Source of the DNA: Haemonchus contortus
Taxonomy: Eukaryota; Nematoda; Chromadorea; Rhabditida; Trichostrongylidae
Reading direction: 5' to 3'
Length of the DNA stretch: 64,000 nt
Assembly (NCBI GenBank): GCA_000469685.2
Contig: LS997562.1
Coordinates: forward strand, 14,907,275 to 14,971,274
The notes under the pieces are model-generated. The model saw only the letters and a list, made by a program, of their open reading frames with translations, was not told the origin of the DNA and did no database searches. The number at the start of each line of letters is the position of its first letter. Position 1 is the stretch's first letter. A program made the position numbers and the translations under genes. Shown piece after piece: positions 49,201 to 61,904 of this stretch.

Positions 49201-51623
49201 CAGTTGTTCGGTAGAATGATTCTGCCATCACACCCAATGCTAAACTTTGTTCACCTTTGCAGCAAAATATCGAAGTCCGTCGATATCCTTGTAGTGCACT
49301 GTGACATAATCATTGCTGCAATCAACTTTCCAGCCAGATCGTTCCGCAAAACCTGAACACAAGTTTTTTAGAGTGGAATTTGTATAGGGCAAGGGGATGA
49401 AGCGTAGCTAATCGCTTCTCTTTCAGCAACAGTCCATTACCTAGCGCCCAGTCCGACGGCCTTTCAGTCAGAGCAGTCTCTCATTTCACCCTCAACGTTA
49501 CAAACGAGAAGCTGCCCTGGTTCGTTTAAGCAAGGGGATCAATTGTCTGGGGGCTCGATTCTGTATGGTTTTGTGTGGCCTCCCCGCAAGGGCGAGGCGA
49601 TTGAAACGTCATCGTCCGGTGATTTTTACTCGCTACCGACTAAGTGCCCTCAGTCAAGATTGACCTCTTTGAATGTTATATAGGAGTTTGGGCCTTGCAA
49701 AAGAAATTCGCTAGAACCCGCAATTCAAAGTAAGAAAGAAACGAACCGGGACAATTATTTCTCAGAAAAAATCTGAACTTGATTTAAAAAAATCGGCTCC
49801 AACGAAGAAAACTATGTACGCACAGCTTCCTATCAAAGGGACAATTGTGAGGTACCCTTTTAGGCCGAAAAGTGGAAGTATTGGTTGGGAATAGTGCATC
49901 GATGGTAAAGGAATTGTTCTCTGATTTTTCGATAAATAAGGCTCCTCAAAAACAGTGAAAGTAGAGGTTGTACGAGATCAGCATTACGAAAATGACATAG
50001 AAGGAGTATTTGGACAGGATTTCAGTGTCCAATAGCGCAAGTAGCTGACTACATCGAGTGTCCAGAATTGCCCTTCATTCTCGCTATGGATGATGACAGC
50101 TTAACTCCCCACATTGGTTCTCCTGTGAATGATGCAGCCTCTACAATTTCGTTAAACCTCGTCCGCGCATACTCATGGGACAATCTTTGAGCCTTTATAA
50201 CGCCCCATCTTAGCCGTTTTCCGACTTGATTGCCGTTTTCCACATATGGTATACGAGCGACAAATTCGTCCTAGCGGTATATCTCATAAGCCATACGAAT
50301 CGCTGGATGCGCCGTTACCTTGATGAATTTTGCATACTAACCTAGAATCTCAACTAATCAGTTACCTTGAAGTGCACAGTTCCCAGTAGATACTAGTGAT
50401 AAACATGCCAGTCTCAACTTGCTCTCTCCCAGTTGACTCTGCGATATCGTGTAACACCGAGGACGAGAATGTTTCTTGCCCTTCTTCGTCCGTTTTAAAG
50501 GCACAGTTCACGATACATACCTGCCGTTATAAGGTCGAAAAACCTCATGGAAAGAGCACATTAGGGGCCAGAGATTGTATAGTGTGATCGTGCAGCGACA
50601 GCGAGAGGCAATTCTGGACGGTTATGGATTGGTGTAGTCAGCCTTGCACGATGGGAGCAAGTTAAATCTCGTCCAAAAACCCCAGTCACGTGTTACATGC
50701 ATTCCTGTCACGGTGATATCGTACAACTTCCACTTCGACTATTTTTGAAAAGCCTTAAAGTAGGCAGATTCTCTCGCTTTCTCCGCCACTGATGTACTCC
50801 TCTAAATCAACATGTCCACTTTTTTACCTAAAAAGGGTACCTCAAAATTATCGTGAATTCTGCCTTCAACTTCAATGCGGCCGCTCCTTTTTGTCAGAGT
50901 CCTATCACTGGAGACGACAATTATCAAATAGTAAGGAACCTGCTCCCGGACCAGTAATTTGTTATCAGAAAGCAAGGTAGTAATCATTTTGATTAGTGAA
51001 TTGTTACTCCCTCAGTTGCTGAAAAACCTGTCCGAGATGATATAAATACTGACTAGTACATACGCCGATAAACCCCTGGAAGACACTGCCCACTCTAGTA
51101 TCATGTAATTGCGCTGGTGTGGGCGAAACTAGGATTCTGGCATATCCCTCAATCAAAAATTAGGACAAACACCTACATTTTTTGTTTGTTCGAACACAAA
51201 CTGGCTCGCAAAATCAAACAGAAGAAAGCCACATCATTTCAAGTCGTAGAAACATGCTACGTCCACTTAATGGAAAATCCAGCTTTCAATTTGATGAACA
51301 GAGGAAAAATGAGGATCCGATTATGCATGGGCCGTAAACTTTGATTGATTGGCGAACGGATGGACGGATGGATCGCAAGCAAGACGGACTTACCCGGTGA
51401 CCGAATAATTTCCAGCGCTTTGCTCATCCCATCACATGCCGATTTGAACGCATCACAGAACTGAAAGCACTCATCAGCCTGACTTCAAACAACCTTATTT
51501 GCTTTTTGTTCGAAGATACAATTTTCTGAAGAATCCACGCTGAAATTTGTTTTCAACAAAACCGACCTCGGGTTCAAGACTACGAGAAAGTTCATGTTCC
51601 GCTCCTTCAACAGTGAATTTCAT
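31192..51623 (-). CDS. START-domain lipid-transfer protein, 231 residues (whole gene)
   Basis: Seven exons with agreeing phases: 51567-51623, 51394-51460, 49255-49352, 44954-45088, 42967-43106, 31422-31548, 31192-31263. The product is 231 residues, about the size of one START domain (roughly 210), and has no signal peptide or membrane segment, so it should be soluble. Family landmarks: SGWKVDCSNDYVTVHYKDID (47-66, first strands), ADVLVDLHW (80-88), SREFVVARM (130-138, the classic DFV.ARR position), LAGRSCNVNSLPPSK (148-162), and a last helix with DLKGMLVKTVANQAL (196-210), where START proteins read DLKGWLPK. START domains bind one lipid in a closed cavity. The best match in mind is C. elegans F26F4.4 (STARD1/3-like), from memory. 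The gene spans 20.4 kb because of transposon-filled introns. The first exon is the least certain. Confidence 0.87.
31422..31548 (-). CDS. START gene exon 6
   Basis: Acceptor GGTTTATTTTAG, donor AATCAG|GTGAAA; phase 2 in, phase 0 out. It encodes RGLVHVAAGWYKPNPEDPEH to SMDLKGMLVKTVANQ. It is separated from exon 5 by an 11.4-kb intron. Confidence 0.92.
31860..32640 (-). pseudogene. Non-LTR reverse transcriptase C-terminal fragment
   Basis: Minus-strand reading, broken by stops and shifts, gives landmarks in the order of a LINE reverse transcriptase C-terminus: QRRMLGKAAEIVDGEWAQAE, TSGYLGRRLVVDGSVG (the usual YLGS.LS.DGSV), WSECWSVSENNERQ (usual YGSECWPV), and CGRTRLEKKCRNEDIRKNMQ. The endonuclease and catalytic half are missing. 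The 187-codon open frame on the plus strand here is its antisense. Confidence 0.75.
33106..33160 (+). other. tRNA-like box B sequence
   Basis: ACGGGCTCGAGTCCCGCCGG resembles a tRNA T-arm (GGTTCGANTCC), preceded by GGCTCGCGTTGCACAAGTAC. I cannot fold a full cloverleaf with an acceptor stem and A box, so this may be a tRNA-derived SINE remnant or chance. Confidence 0.2.
34677..34742. repeat. Two copies of a perfect 22-bp palindrome
   Basis: The same perfect 22-bp palindrome (half-site TGCAGTCCACA) occurs at 34677-34698 and 34721-34742, start to start 44 bp. Both copies are followed by a similar CGGTC/TGGTC stretch. It lies inside START intron 5. Function unknown. Confidence 0.9.
35150..36490. 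repeat. Inverted dimer of an interspersed repeat
   Basis: The left arm (about 35170-35720) and the reverse complement of the right arm (about 36050-36480) match in order. Outer block: GGATGAGTCATTCGAC / AGATGAGTCATTCGAC. Next: GGAGCTGCCGAAGATTTTGAAACAC versus GGAGCTGCCGATTATTTCGAAACAC (shown in part), then TTTTTGGTCAGTAGTGG / ATTTGGTCAGTAATGG. Innermost: GTTCGGTACAGTGGTATAAC / CTTCGGTGCAGTGATAAAC. Arms are roughly 70-80% alike by eye, with a spacer of a few hundred bases. Class unknown. Confidence 0.8.
37190..37640. repeat. Interspersed repeat, family A (copy 2)
   Basis: Shares GAGAATGTGACGACAAATGT, GCATGGAAGGAGTATT, AGCCTCTACAACGCCGTGAG, ACTCGTCCGC and TCTAGGCCGTTT with the other family A copies at 8840 and 49800, and its 5' part with 48600-48700. 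No protein is encoded. It lies in START intron 5. Confidence 0.6.
38790..41190 (+). pseudogene. RTE-like LINE remnant (endonuclease and reverse transcriptase)
   Basis: Broken plus-strand frames follow the order of an RTE-type LINE. Apurinic endonuclease start: TVMAICTFNARALTPEA at about 38805, and VIGLTET near 38900. Reverse transcriptase: WKTSKTVLLYRKGDPDDIGN and YRPICLLSVIYKLFTRVILN at about 39925-40045, EQAGFRRGF near 40085, GVRQSDTISPKLFSA near 40350, and the catalytic FADD at 40480-40491. The 3' part reads like the usual downstream domain (SGRDVI-type WAGHV near 40890). Many stops and shifts; the last residue of QGD is absent (GVRQSD). Dead. Confidence 0.9.
41400..42722 (+). pseudogene. 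CR1-like non-LTR retrotransposon 3' remnant
   Basis: Plus-strand pieces: RDTNSFQDYSEDRSNGAPKQ near 41430, then GLDISKEKTTIMCLG near 41690 and LGITYDDNLDFV near 41805. Later: RLLAIYVMPLFEYCTPV, IEKIQQLQKRFTYRIF, and LYRMPYVTRLRLLDASTLEV ending in LFRVSPFANIRG near 42230. This matches the C-terminal reverse-transcriptase tail of CR1/jockey-like elements in nematodes. It ends in AATAAATAAATAAAT at 42707-42721, a typical CR1 tail. Stops interrupt the frame. Confidence 0.85.
42703..42722 (+). repeat. (AAAT)n tail of the CR1-like element
   Basis: AGTGTAATAAATAAATAAAT closes the remnant above and marks its 3' end. The exon 5 donor of the START gene lies only about 245 bp further on. Confidence 0.75.
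42967..43106 (-). CDS. START gene exon 5
   Basis: Acceptor TTGTTATTTCAG, donor GCTGTCAG|GTAAAA; phase 0 in, phase 2 out; 46 codons plus two bases. It encodes YASNEKFMVKSREFVVARMK, then KKIGDGFVLAGRSCNVNSLP. The REFVVARM and VLAGRS segments are the most diagnostic START strands in this gene. Confidence 0.93.
43480..44620 (-). pseudogene. Tc1-like transposase pseudogene
   Basis: Minus-strand fragments in Tc1 order: TINSRRLRDARLYGRLVKKY (helix-turn-helix, near 44350-44290), NRRGRLQWARKHLHWTFE (usual KRLEWAKEHLDWT), GIGSVMIWGCF (near 44110-44080), an FQ-stop-NNDHKH block where FQQDNDPKHT is usual, and DWPSQSPVLNIMEPQQD (usual DWPSQSPDLNPIENLW). At least four stops. The second catalytic Asp is lost and the third acidic residue, Glu, remains in IMEPQ. 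It lies in START intron 4 (43107-44953). Terminal repeats were not established. Confidence 0.85.
44954..45088 (-). CDS. START gene exon 4
   Basis: Acceptor TTAATTTTTAG, donor GCTCAC|GTAAGT; both phase 0; 45 codons. It encodes TIVAVKADVLVDLHWKGLAK to TDDIDIAH, the strand and helix that carry the ligand-gating region in START folds. Confidence 0.92.
45850..45979 (+). pseudogene. Reverse transcriptase C-terminal scrap
   Basis: HIKKDLAGADSTAENAVDRK followed by KWRHFTRTADPATARKQ is the very end of the same kind of non-LTR reverse transcriptase whose middle part lies at 31860-32640 (usual KKDL.....AEDAVDR.KWR...RTADPATA). Its parent element is absent. It lies in START intron 3 (45089-49254). Confidence 0.75.
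46226..46515. repeat. Degenerate tandem repeat with GGCGCC palindromes
   Basis: Two full units and a partial third of about 125 bp. Shared wording: GAAAACTTGCGTT, then (G)GGGTTATTTGAGGTCCT, then ATAACAAATATAACATTCAT, then TTTTGGC(A/G)CTGG(T/C)GCC. Unit 1 contains GGCGCTGGCGCC and TTGGCGCCAA, short palindromes partly eroded in unit 2. Confidence 0.75.
46550..47830 (-). mobile_element. Merlin-like DNA transposon remnant
   Basis: It contains an ISXO2/IS1595-like transposase on the minus strand (next entry). Flanks include a duplicated CATGGGAAAGYGCCT block at 47768 and 47818 and C runs at 46644-46653 and 47848-47863. Terminal inverted repeats and a target duplication could not be fixed, so the limits are approximate. 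It lies in START intron 3. Confidence 0.7.
46662..47577 (-). pseudogene. Merlin-like (ISXO2-type DDE) transposase, broken
   Basis: From the ATG at 47577 (upstream in-frame stop present): a zinc-ribbon-like CPLCQG ... GWVCHRR at the N-terminus, KWNFAESAVFALRYFW, YELNIGHCSVV. The catalytic domain then reads GGFGCTVEIDETLVARTKYN (first Asp), HQWLFGGIEKGSGRAFLRLV, TMIISDCWRAYSQI (second Asp), HQLNFVDPQTGANTQNVESL (Glu), and after it LCYEDYLCEFLWKKEFGG. The DDE residues are all present. Defects: an in-frame TAG at 47284-47286 where VVDW is usual, a frame change at about 47225-47245, and TGA at 46881-46883 in place of the Trp of ESLW. Merlin transposases relate to bacterial IS1016/ISXO2 (family knowledge). 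Confidence 0.9.
48600..48980. repeat. Inverted repeat related to family A
   Basis: Arms of about 100 bp at 48697-48795 and 48858-48966 face each other across a spacer of about 60 bp. The core TCAAGT(T/C)GTGCGTCCGAG, followed by (A/G)TGCGCGCGGCAAATTG, is shared in inverted orientation, then divergent DNA and a shared TTTG(G/A)ACGAC. The flank before the left arm (GTGACGAAGAAAACG ... AAGAATGTGACCAC) matches family A at 37190. Confidence 0.8.
49255..49352 (-). CDS. START gene exon 3
   Basis: Acceptor CTTGTGTTCAG, donor GCAAAG|GTGAAC; phase 1 in, phase 0 out; 32 full codons. It encodes FAERSGWKVDCSNDYVTVHY, then KDIDGLRYFAAK. It was found because the flanking exons cannot be joined directly without a stop, and it restores both phases. 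Confidence 0.9.
49800..50290. repeat. Interspersed repeat, family A (copy 3)
   Basis: Contains AATTGTGAGGTACCCTTTTA, GAAGGAGTATTTGGACAGG, GCAGCCTCTACAATTTCGTT, CTCGTCCGCGCATACTCATG, GAGCCTTTATAACGCC and TTAGCCGTTTTCCGACTTGA in the same order as the copies at 8840 and 37190. It lies in START intron 2 (49353-51393). No protein is encoded. Confidence 0.65.
50495..50516 (+). repeat. AAAGGCACAGTTCACGA signature repeat (several copies)
   Basis: AAAGGCACAGTTCACGA or a close variant occurs at about 48533, 50498 and 60492, with complementary forms at 9394 (ACTGTGCCTTTAAG), 42785, 50848 and 61147 (ATCGTGAACTGTGCATT). It is usually next to AATTTTGAGGTACC. These look like the ends of a dispersed element whose internal sequence is family A. 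Confidence 0.6.
50560..51393. other. Part of START intron 2
   Basis: Apart from the dispersed-repeat fragments near 50790-50900 nothing is recognised. No exon is needed here, because the flanking exons are joined in phase. Confidence 0.45.
51394..51460 (-). CDS. START gene exon 2
   Basis: Acceptor GTGCTTTCAG, donor TCACCGG|GTAAGT; phase 0 in, phase 1 out. It encodes FCDAFKSACDGMSKALEIIR, then SPG, an amphipathic helix like the one that opens many START domains. Only this frame is open. Confidence 0.85.
51567..51623 (-). CDS. START gene, candidate first exon
   Basis: ATG at 51623, 19 codons (MKFTVEGAEHELSRSLEPE), donor CCCGAG|GTCGGT at phase 0, 106-bp intron. An acceptor-like AACCAG ten bases before the ATG could be a spliced-leader site. 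Phase and spacing fit; there is no homology support for this peptide. Confidence 0.6.
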
Positions 51624-54424
51624 CCCGAATAAGGCTGGTTGCCAGAGTGAGGACGAAAGAGGGAAACCTAAATGGGAGCAGGATCAGTATGTATACATAA
51701 CAGCAACTTGTTTAGCATTCAAAGAACTTCGATATTTTGGAATTAATCGACGTTTCGGTCGGAAAGCTCTCAGATAGCTGAGTTTTATCAAAACTGGAAT
51801 TTCGTTTAGAGAGATTGGAATCCACGCAGTTTCCGGCAAGCATTCACATGAAATCTCCTTGGAACAGTTTTTATTTACTGGCTAGACACATATCCTAAGC
51901 CAAAAAATCGCACTGCACAATGGTCTTAGAGGACGATAAAGAAAGGGAGATCGTGGAATAAAACACATGGGAAGTAGTAAAGGCGAGAACTTGGGGTGAG
52001 AGGTCGCTGCTTGTAAAAATAAAGTTCTCGAGCTACTACGTCCTGCCACCAGATAGGGTTGGAGTGTTATCTGTGCAGCGATTCGGGCGTTGGTCGCAAC
52101 GAAACGCTTGAGAAGTGTTTCGATAACTGCATACCCACGACTTCCTTATTTAATTTATTTTAACCAGTATTTCAAAGTGCAGAAGTGAGGCAGTAAACAA
52201 GTGCCGTTACTTGATGTATGCTCTGGACAGCTAGGATTTTCCACCTCTTAGGGTCAGTGGTATGTCAAAAAGAGTGGAATATCTGATTCATAGTTCATCT
52301 TACTTCAAACTCAGAACCTCAGAGGTACCAAGCCGTGGAGCAGATCAACGTATTCCATCAAAACTGAGCCGATGCCTTGGCTTATCTGGTTCCCAGTTGA
52401 CGGAGAGCTCGCCTCATTTATCTCTGCTTTCAACAAATACTTCATTTTAGGGTAGACATTAAGAGTGTCCGCCGATATATTGACATTGGGTCATCCCATT
52501 CAGAAGTGCACAGAATTGGAGTGATGGTAGGAAAAAGTAAGAAACTGGTCATTCACATTGTTTTGATCGGAAACTGGTACAGTTCGTTACGTCACTGCAC
52601 AATTTCGTTCGTCACCATGGCTGTAAGAAGAAAATATCCAAAAATTGAGGAGAAACATGAGGGACCGAAACCAAAGCGGACTTTCCGATTGTGATGAAGG
52701 AAACTTGCGGCTCAAATCCATCTCTAGCTGGATCAACATGGGTACCGCGCCGTATGAGCGTAATGTCGAAGAATCGGTGTTAATTTCCAAGGAAGACAGA
52801 AGACAAGGAAAGGTCGGGGATGATCCTCAGAATGTCCAGTCTCCCACGAGGAACGGGTAGTTGAAATCAGGCGTAGAATGCAGGAGGGCAGAGACTAGGA
52901 AATGGTCGAACATAAAAAGTTCAGAATCGAAGGAAAATCACGTCACCGTTGGTTGTATACATATTGTAGAATTCAAGGACATGATTAATTGGTGAGAACA
53001 TCTGGAAAAAGCTGTCCCTGCTGAAGAGAATCACCAGTTTCTGGGCGATAATGTCGATAACTTGCTTATGACCAGGTCAATCTCCACGCATCTCCTTTTG
53101 TGAGGCAGTTTTGGGGAAAAAACAGATATCATAGTCTGAACTCTACCGGCGTATTTGCCCGACTTACAACCGTGCGGCTTTGGTCAAGTGAGGACACAAT
53201 TGAGTGGCAATCGCCGGAGCTCACTTAACCACCATCTACTCCCCTTTTACTGCATAAGAGGAGTTGCTTCCCAGTGTGCTTGGATTCTGGGAATGGGTAG
53301 TTGATAACGGCGGACCATGCTCTACGAAACCCAAAATTATTTGCTCTTTAGCTTCAGTGCTGCCAGTTTGAAGGCTTCGGGCATCTGAGTGGCATGACCA
53401 GCATGTGCATTTCGCTTCTTGAGAATCTCGTACAGCAGTTAAGCCAGTCAGTATATTTCCTCGATAACCAATAAGTAATGCCTTTTTTTGCGGCATCGCG
53501 GAGACTATTTCTGAACAGGGAATCGACCGAGCGTGAAAACGTTGATTTTGTCTTTAACGCCTCCGAAGGCCTTATTCGTGGAGAGGGGACTGTTGAATCC
53601 CGCTCACCGTCTAGAAAATTGGCATGTATAGTTAACAATTGAATACCTGTTTTCAACGTTTAATCGACCCCGGGTCTGAGTTGGACTGAACGGGTACGGT
53701 ACAGAATTTGATATCAGGGGAGAACGTCCGTTGCGCACTTCCGTCGAAAGTAAGTCACCCCGCCCACACCGCGCGCGGCGCACCCCACTGAGGTCTCTAG
53801 ACGACACTACAGTACCACCAAGTGTCGGTGGAGCATATGATTTGCATTTGTCCGTGTTACCTTCTCTTTGGTTTACTGTCGTGGACCAAGCGCCCAATTC
53901 GTATGCCCTGCTGACGACTGAGACGTTTGTCAAAGATTGCAGGCTGACCTGCCGCACGTGACGGCTGCGGCGTGACCTAGTTTCGACGGACGCGCGCAAC
54001 GAAGCGCACCCAATACCAGGACCTATGCGGGTGCGCCACTCGGCACCACACGACTCATCTTACATTGATCTCATATATTACCAGTCGGGCCGCCCAGCTA
54101 ACGCCGGGCTTCCCTCCTTCTAATGGGTTCGCCCGGCTACGCCGCGCGCTCACCATGATGCGCAAATAACACTTCGGATTCTATTTTTTGTTGAAAGCAG
54201 TACACCCTCACTATTAGCTTCAAATTGTGAGCGATTTCTTCTGTAAGCCATCTTCGCTGTGTCCGAATAGAACATCGCATTATATCATAAAGGCGATTAT
54301 TTAGAGAAAAAAGCATTCAGACATTTCATCGCGGCTGGGTCTACTATGTTAGCTACCATCAATGTTCCCAGCCAACTCCTTGTGCCTTCAAGCTTCAACG
54401 GTCTGGGTCCGAACTAACAGTATT
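51624..54424. other. Upstream of the START gene, no recognised gene
   Basis: About 2.8 kb. The part next to 51623 should hold the START promoter; no TATA-like or other site was convincing. A GC-rich block at 53690-54160 and minus-strand frames of 100-131 codons (53354-53656, 53604-53999) have no domain that I recognise. Confidence 0.35.
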
Positions 54425-55600
54425 TATTCACGCCCAATCCTTTGGGGCGGAGTTTGGTCTTGCAACCTATCATCAGTGTTCCTATCCTGCCTCCTGTATT
54501 CCTACTAAGTTTGACCGCTCTAGGTCCATTTTGACATATCTCTATAAGCCCTGCACCCTTGAGGAGTTACGATTTTCCGCTCAACCCCCCCCCCCATTGT
54601 GCGCAGAGTCCGGTCCTGCCACCCATCATAAGTGTTTCAATCCTGCCGCCTGTATTCCTACCCAATTTGAACGCTCTAGGTCCAAGTTTAAGTTTTTCAC
54701 ACAAACCCCGCCTCTCGTGGGCGGAGTCCGGTCCTGCCACCCACCATAAGTGTTTCCACCCTGTCGCCTGTATTCCTACCAAATTTGAACGCTCTAGGTC
54801 CAAGTTTAAGTTTTTCACACAAACCCCGCCCCTTGTGGGCGGAGTCCGGTCCTGCCACCCATCATTAGTGTTTCAATCCAGCCGCCTGTATTCCTACCAA
54901 ATTTGAACGCTCTAGGTCCAAGTTTAAGTTTTTCACACAAACCCCGCCTCTCGTGGGCGGAGTCCGGTCCTGCCACCCACCATAAGTGTTTCCACCCTGT
55001 CGCCTGTATTCCTATCAAATTTGAACGCTCTAGGTCCAAGTTTAAGTTTTTCACACAAACCCCGCCCCTTGTGGGCGGAGTCCGGTCCTGCCACCCACCA
55101 TAAGTGTTTCCACCCTGCCGCCTGTATTCCTACCAAATTTGAACGCTCTAGGTCCAAGTTTAAGTTTTTCACACAAACCCCGCCCCTTGTAGGCGGAGTC
55201 CGGTCCTACCACCCACCATTAGTGTTCCCATCCTGCCCCCCCTTACACCTACCAAATTTGAACTCTCTAGGTCGACGGGGACAGAAGTTATGACTTCCTG
55301 CTCAAACATTTATTTTGCACAAACCCCGCCCCCTGTGGGCGGAGTCCGGCCCCACCACCCGCCATTAGTGTTCCCATCCTGCCCCCCTTACACCCACCAA
55401 ATTTGAACTCTCTAGGTCGACGGGAACCGGAGTTATGAATTTGCGCTCAAACATTTATTTCGCACAAACCCCGCCCCCTGTGGGCGGAGTCCGCCACCAC
55501 CACCCACCATTAGTGTTCCCATCCTGTCCCCCCTTACACCTACCAAATTTGAACTCTCTAGGTCGACGGGAACCGGAGTTATGAATTTCCGGTCCATAAC
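54425..55600. repeat. Second tandem repeat, 118-bp and about 145-bp units
   Basis: The anchor CTCTAGGTC recurs at 54518, 54674, 54792, 54910, 55028, 55146, 55265, 55409 and 55555. The middle copies are exactly 118 bp apart; the last two intervals are about 144-146 bp and carry an added CTCAAACATTTATTT(C/T)GCAC block. Every unit has CCCCGCC...GTGGGCGGAGTCCGG. The first unit (54425-54600) is the most diverged. Open frames on both strands through this array are consequences of the period. Confidence 0.95.
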
Positions 55601-55605
55601 ACCAC

Positions 55606-59559
<3,954 letters not shown>

Positions 59560-59860
59560 GGGAGGCGATCGTTTGGCGCGACCCCTTGTGCCGCCCATTC
59601 GACGCGGCTTCTGACCTAGACAACTCGTCCAGGGACTCAACCTCCTGAGCATGCTCATCGGCCAACCTGCTTATTCAGCTGATATAAGCCCTATCGGTGA
59701 CGCCCCTAATATTAGGCGCCGATTTGCGAAAATACTTGTATTCTGTCCATTTACATCGATTAGCATGGTCAGGAAATTCAATCACGTGAAGAAGTTGTCC
59801 AACTTACAAACCGCGTCGAATGGGCGGCGCGATGGGAAGGGCCGCGGCAAACGACATACT
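59560..59860. repeat. Inverted repeat with about 90-bp arms
   Basis: The left arm (59566-59668) and right arm (about 59762-59850) share GCCGCCCATTCGACGCGG exactly in opposite orientation. Around it are looser matches: GTTTG(G/C)CGCG outside, and ACAACT(C/T)(G/C)T, CCTGA and CATGCT(C/A)ATCG inside. The spacer is about 95 bp. It looks like a hairpin-type non-autonomous element or two copies inserted head to head. Confidence 0.75.
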
Positions 59861-61893
59861 CCTGCAAGGCCTTTTCGTTTAAATTTTTTTCGAAACGCAC
59901 AAAACGAGTTTTTGCTGTTTTGCCTGCTACAACATACTGCATACTAATCTCCACAGTTCCGTCAAGTGATTCTGTAGACCACACCAGCGACAGGGCAATG
60001 AATCTCGCTACCAGTAGACCAATTACACAGTTAGACATTGCACACGTGTGAGAGTCGAGACGGATAGGAACCGTACAACGCTTTTGATTGTTAGGAGGGT
60101 GTTTCATGATACCGATGGTGTTCTCCATGCCCGACCCCCTTGGACACTTCCTCTTGGAAGTGCTCACTTCATTAGAGACATGGAGCATCGCAAATGAGAT
60201 TTTTGGGAAATCATCAAAAGACATGGTAGTACAACTGTCTTTCCTTTTTCGAAATGGGAAAGATAGTTGATATTCATTAAGCTCAGCAATATTGCCTGCT
60301 ATATTCACTTACCACTTTCTCTCATTCTCTCAAGAGCAAATCTCCGCAACCGTTCCAAACCTGCTCCTTATCAGCTCTGGCTTCGTTTCGAAAGGATGCG
60401 CTGGATTTCAATGGACAATGATATCTCTATTGAGGGCCTCCTTGTACCATTTCGTGGAGTATTCATCCCTCTTAGGCATTACTAGGACATGAAAGGCACA
60501 GTTCACGACAAAAGTGGTATCTCAGATCTTTCCTCAATTTTACCAAGTGACTCTCAATAGTAACAGAAAGGACGCTGTTGGCCCCCAAAACTCAAGAGCT
60601 AGGGCATAATGGGAGCCCCGTCAACGGATCGGTCGGATCATTGACCGATGTTTTACCAGACTAGTGTCGAGGCGATACAGGCTGCCCTATTCGCACTAGG
60701 ACCCCCATGCAATCGGGTGATCACCGGGTGGTGAAGTGAAGTTTAATGTACTTTTAATCTATAGTCATCTGCTATTCTTTTTGCTGCTGCGGTCCTTTAT
60801 CTTGTTTTCTACGTCAGTAAGATCAAAAAGTAGTTATTCTCACTGTTAATAGTGTTTTTGTTAACTTATGTTCATGAGTGGATGGCTTCAAAGGACATTT
60901 TTGCTTACTGTAGTTAGCTACTCGCACCAGAACTTACAATTACGCAGTGACACACCTTGTATAGTTCGTCCAAATATCTCATCTATTTCATTGTACTAGT
61001 CCAATTCTCGTCCAGCCCCTTTTTCAAAGACTTGCTTGAAGCCTTTAAACACTTTGGAAACACCTATTCGCGTACTGTCTTTGCCTCCATCGCACTATTC
61101 TCTACCTTTCTTCCACTTTTCATTATTACCTGAACAACCCGAAAATATCGTGAACTGTGCATTCAATGGAAAGAGTCAGGCCTCTATCTTATAGTAATAA
61201 TGCCGAGGTTTATCTAAAACCGCACATGGGAATCTATCAAAAAAATCCCATCATGCCCCGCAAGAGAAACTCGGAACTGTTGTTGAATTTCGTCAGAGCG
61301 AACTTCGAAAAGAGAATACTAGAACTTCAGTCTATACTGTTCAAGAAAAGCTACTGAAGAAGCTTATCTAAATACATGTTGGAGTGATCCCATACAAGTG
61401 CTTAGTAACCACGATTAATCAGGCAAAGAGACAGTTCCCCTTCATCTACGTCGCCTTGGCCATGAATGCTTTCATTTCAATTTAAGCGCTAATCCTTTAA
61501 GGCTTTACTTGATGTGATGTGGTAGTGTCGACGATTTTAAAGAGCATGTTTTCTGATGCCTAGCATTTAGGCTTAGAATCGAGCGGATATCCAGCATTTG
61601 TGTTCAATGGGAAATAAAGGGGGTAAAATCGAATCCAAACTACCCTCGGAGGCCCAATGCAGGAGATTTATCTTTCAGCAAAGATTATACCTTCTTCGAG
61701 CAAGGAATTCCGAAAATGTGACTAGAAAAGAGAAAGGCCGAATGCATATTAGGAAAGAAAAATAGAAACAGATGCATAATACCTAAACTACAAAGTGGGG
61801 GCATTCATTCCCGGTTTCATTAACGTATGCACTCAATTTCTACTGAAATGAGCTTAGGCATATGGAGCTTATACCTGGCGTGCTGAGTGGAAG
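59861..61893. other. Anonymous DNA with dispersed-repeat scraps
   Basis: No gene recognised. It contains AAAGGCACAGTTCACGAC at about 60490 and its complement near 61147, which may bound a dispersed element of about 650 bp. Short open frames on both strands lack motifs. Confidence 0.4.
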
Positions 61894-61904
61894 CTAAACG
61901 ATTT

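Noticed and set aside
45088..51394. Direct joining of START exons 2 and 4
   Set aside because: The combined phase gives a stop after seven codons; the exon at 49255-49352 resolves it.
16718..51623. The STAR and START genes as one operon
   Set aside because: Same strand, but about 4 kb lies between the START polyadenylation signal and the first STAR exon, and the STAR gene seems to have its own promoters; nematode operon gaps are usually a few hundred bases.
53354..53999. Two overlapping minus-strand frames of 100 and 131 codons as a host gene or retroelement leader
   Set aside because: No recognisable domain, no splice partner, and the overlap in different frames suggests chance openness in GC-rich DNA.
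54531..55293. Overlapping open frames on both strands in the 118-bp repeat
   Set aside because: The same peptide recurs with the DNA period and has no start or splice context; the unit length is not a multiple of three, so frames shift between units.
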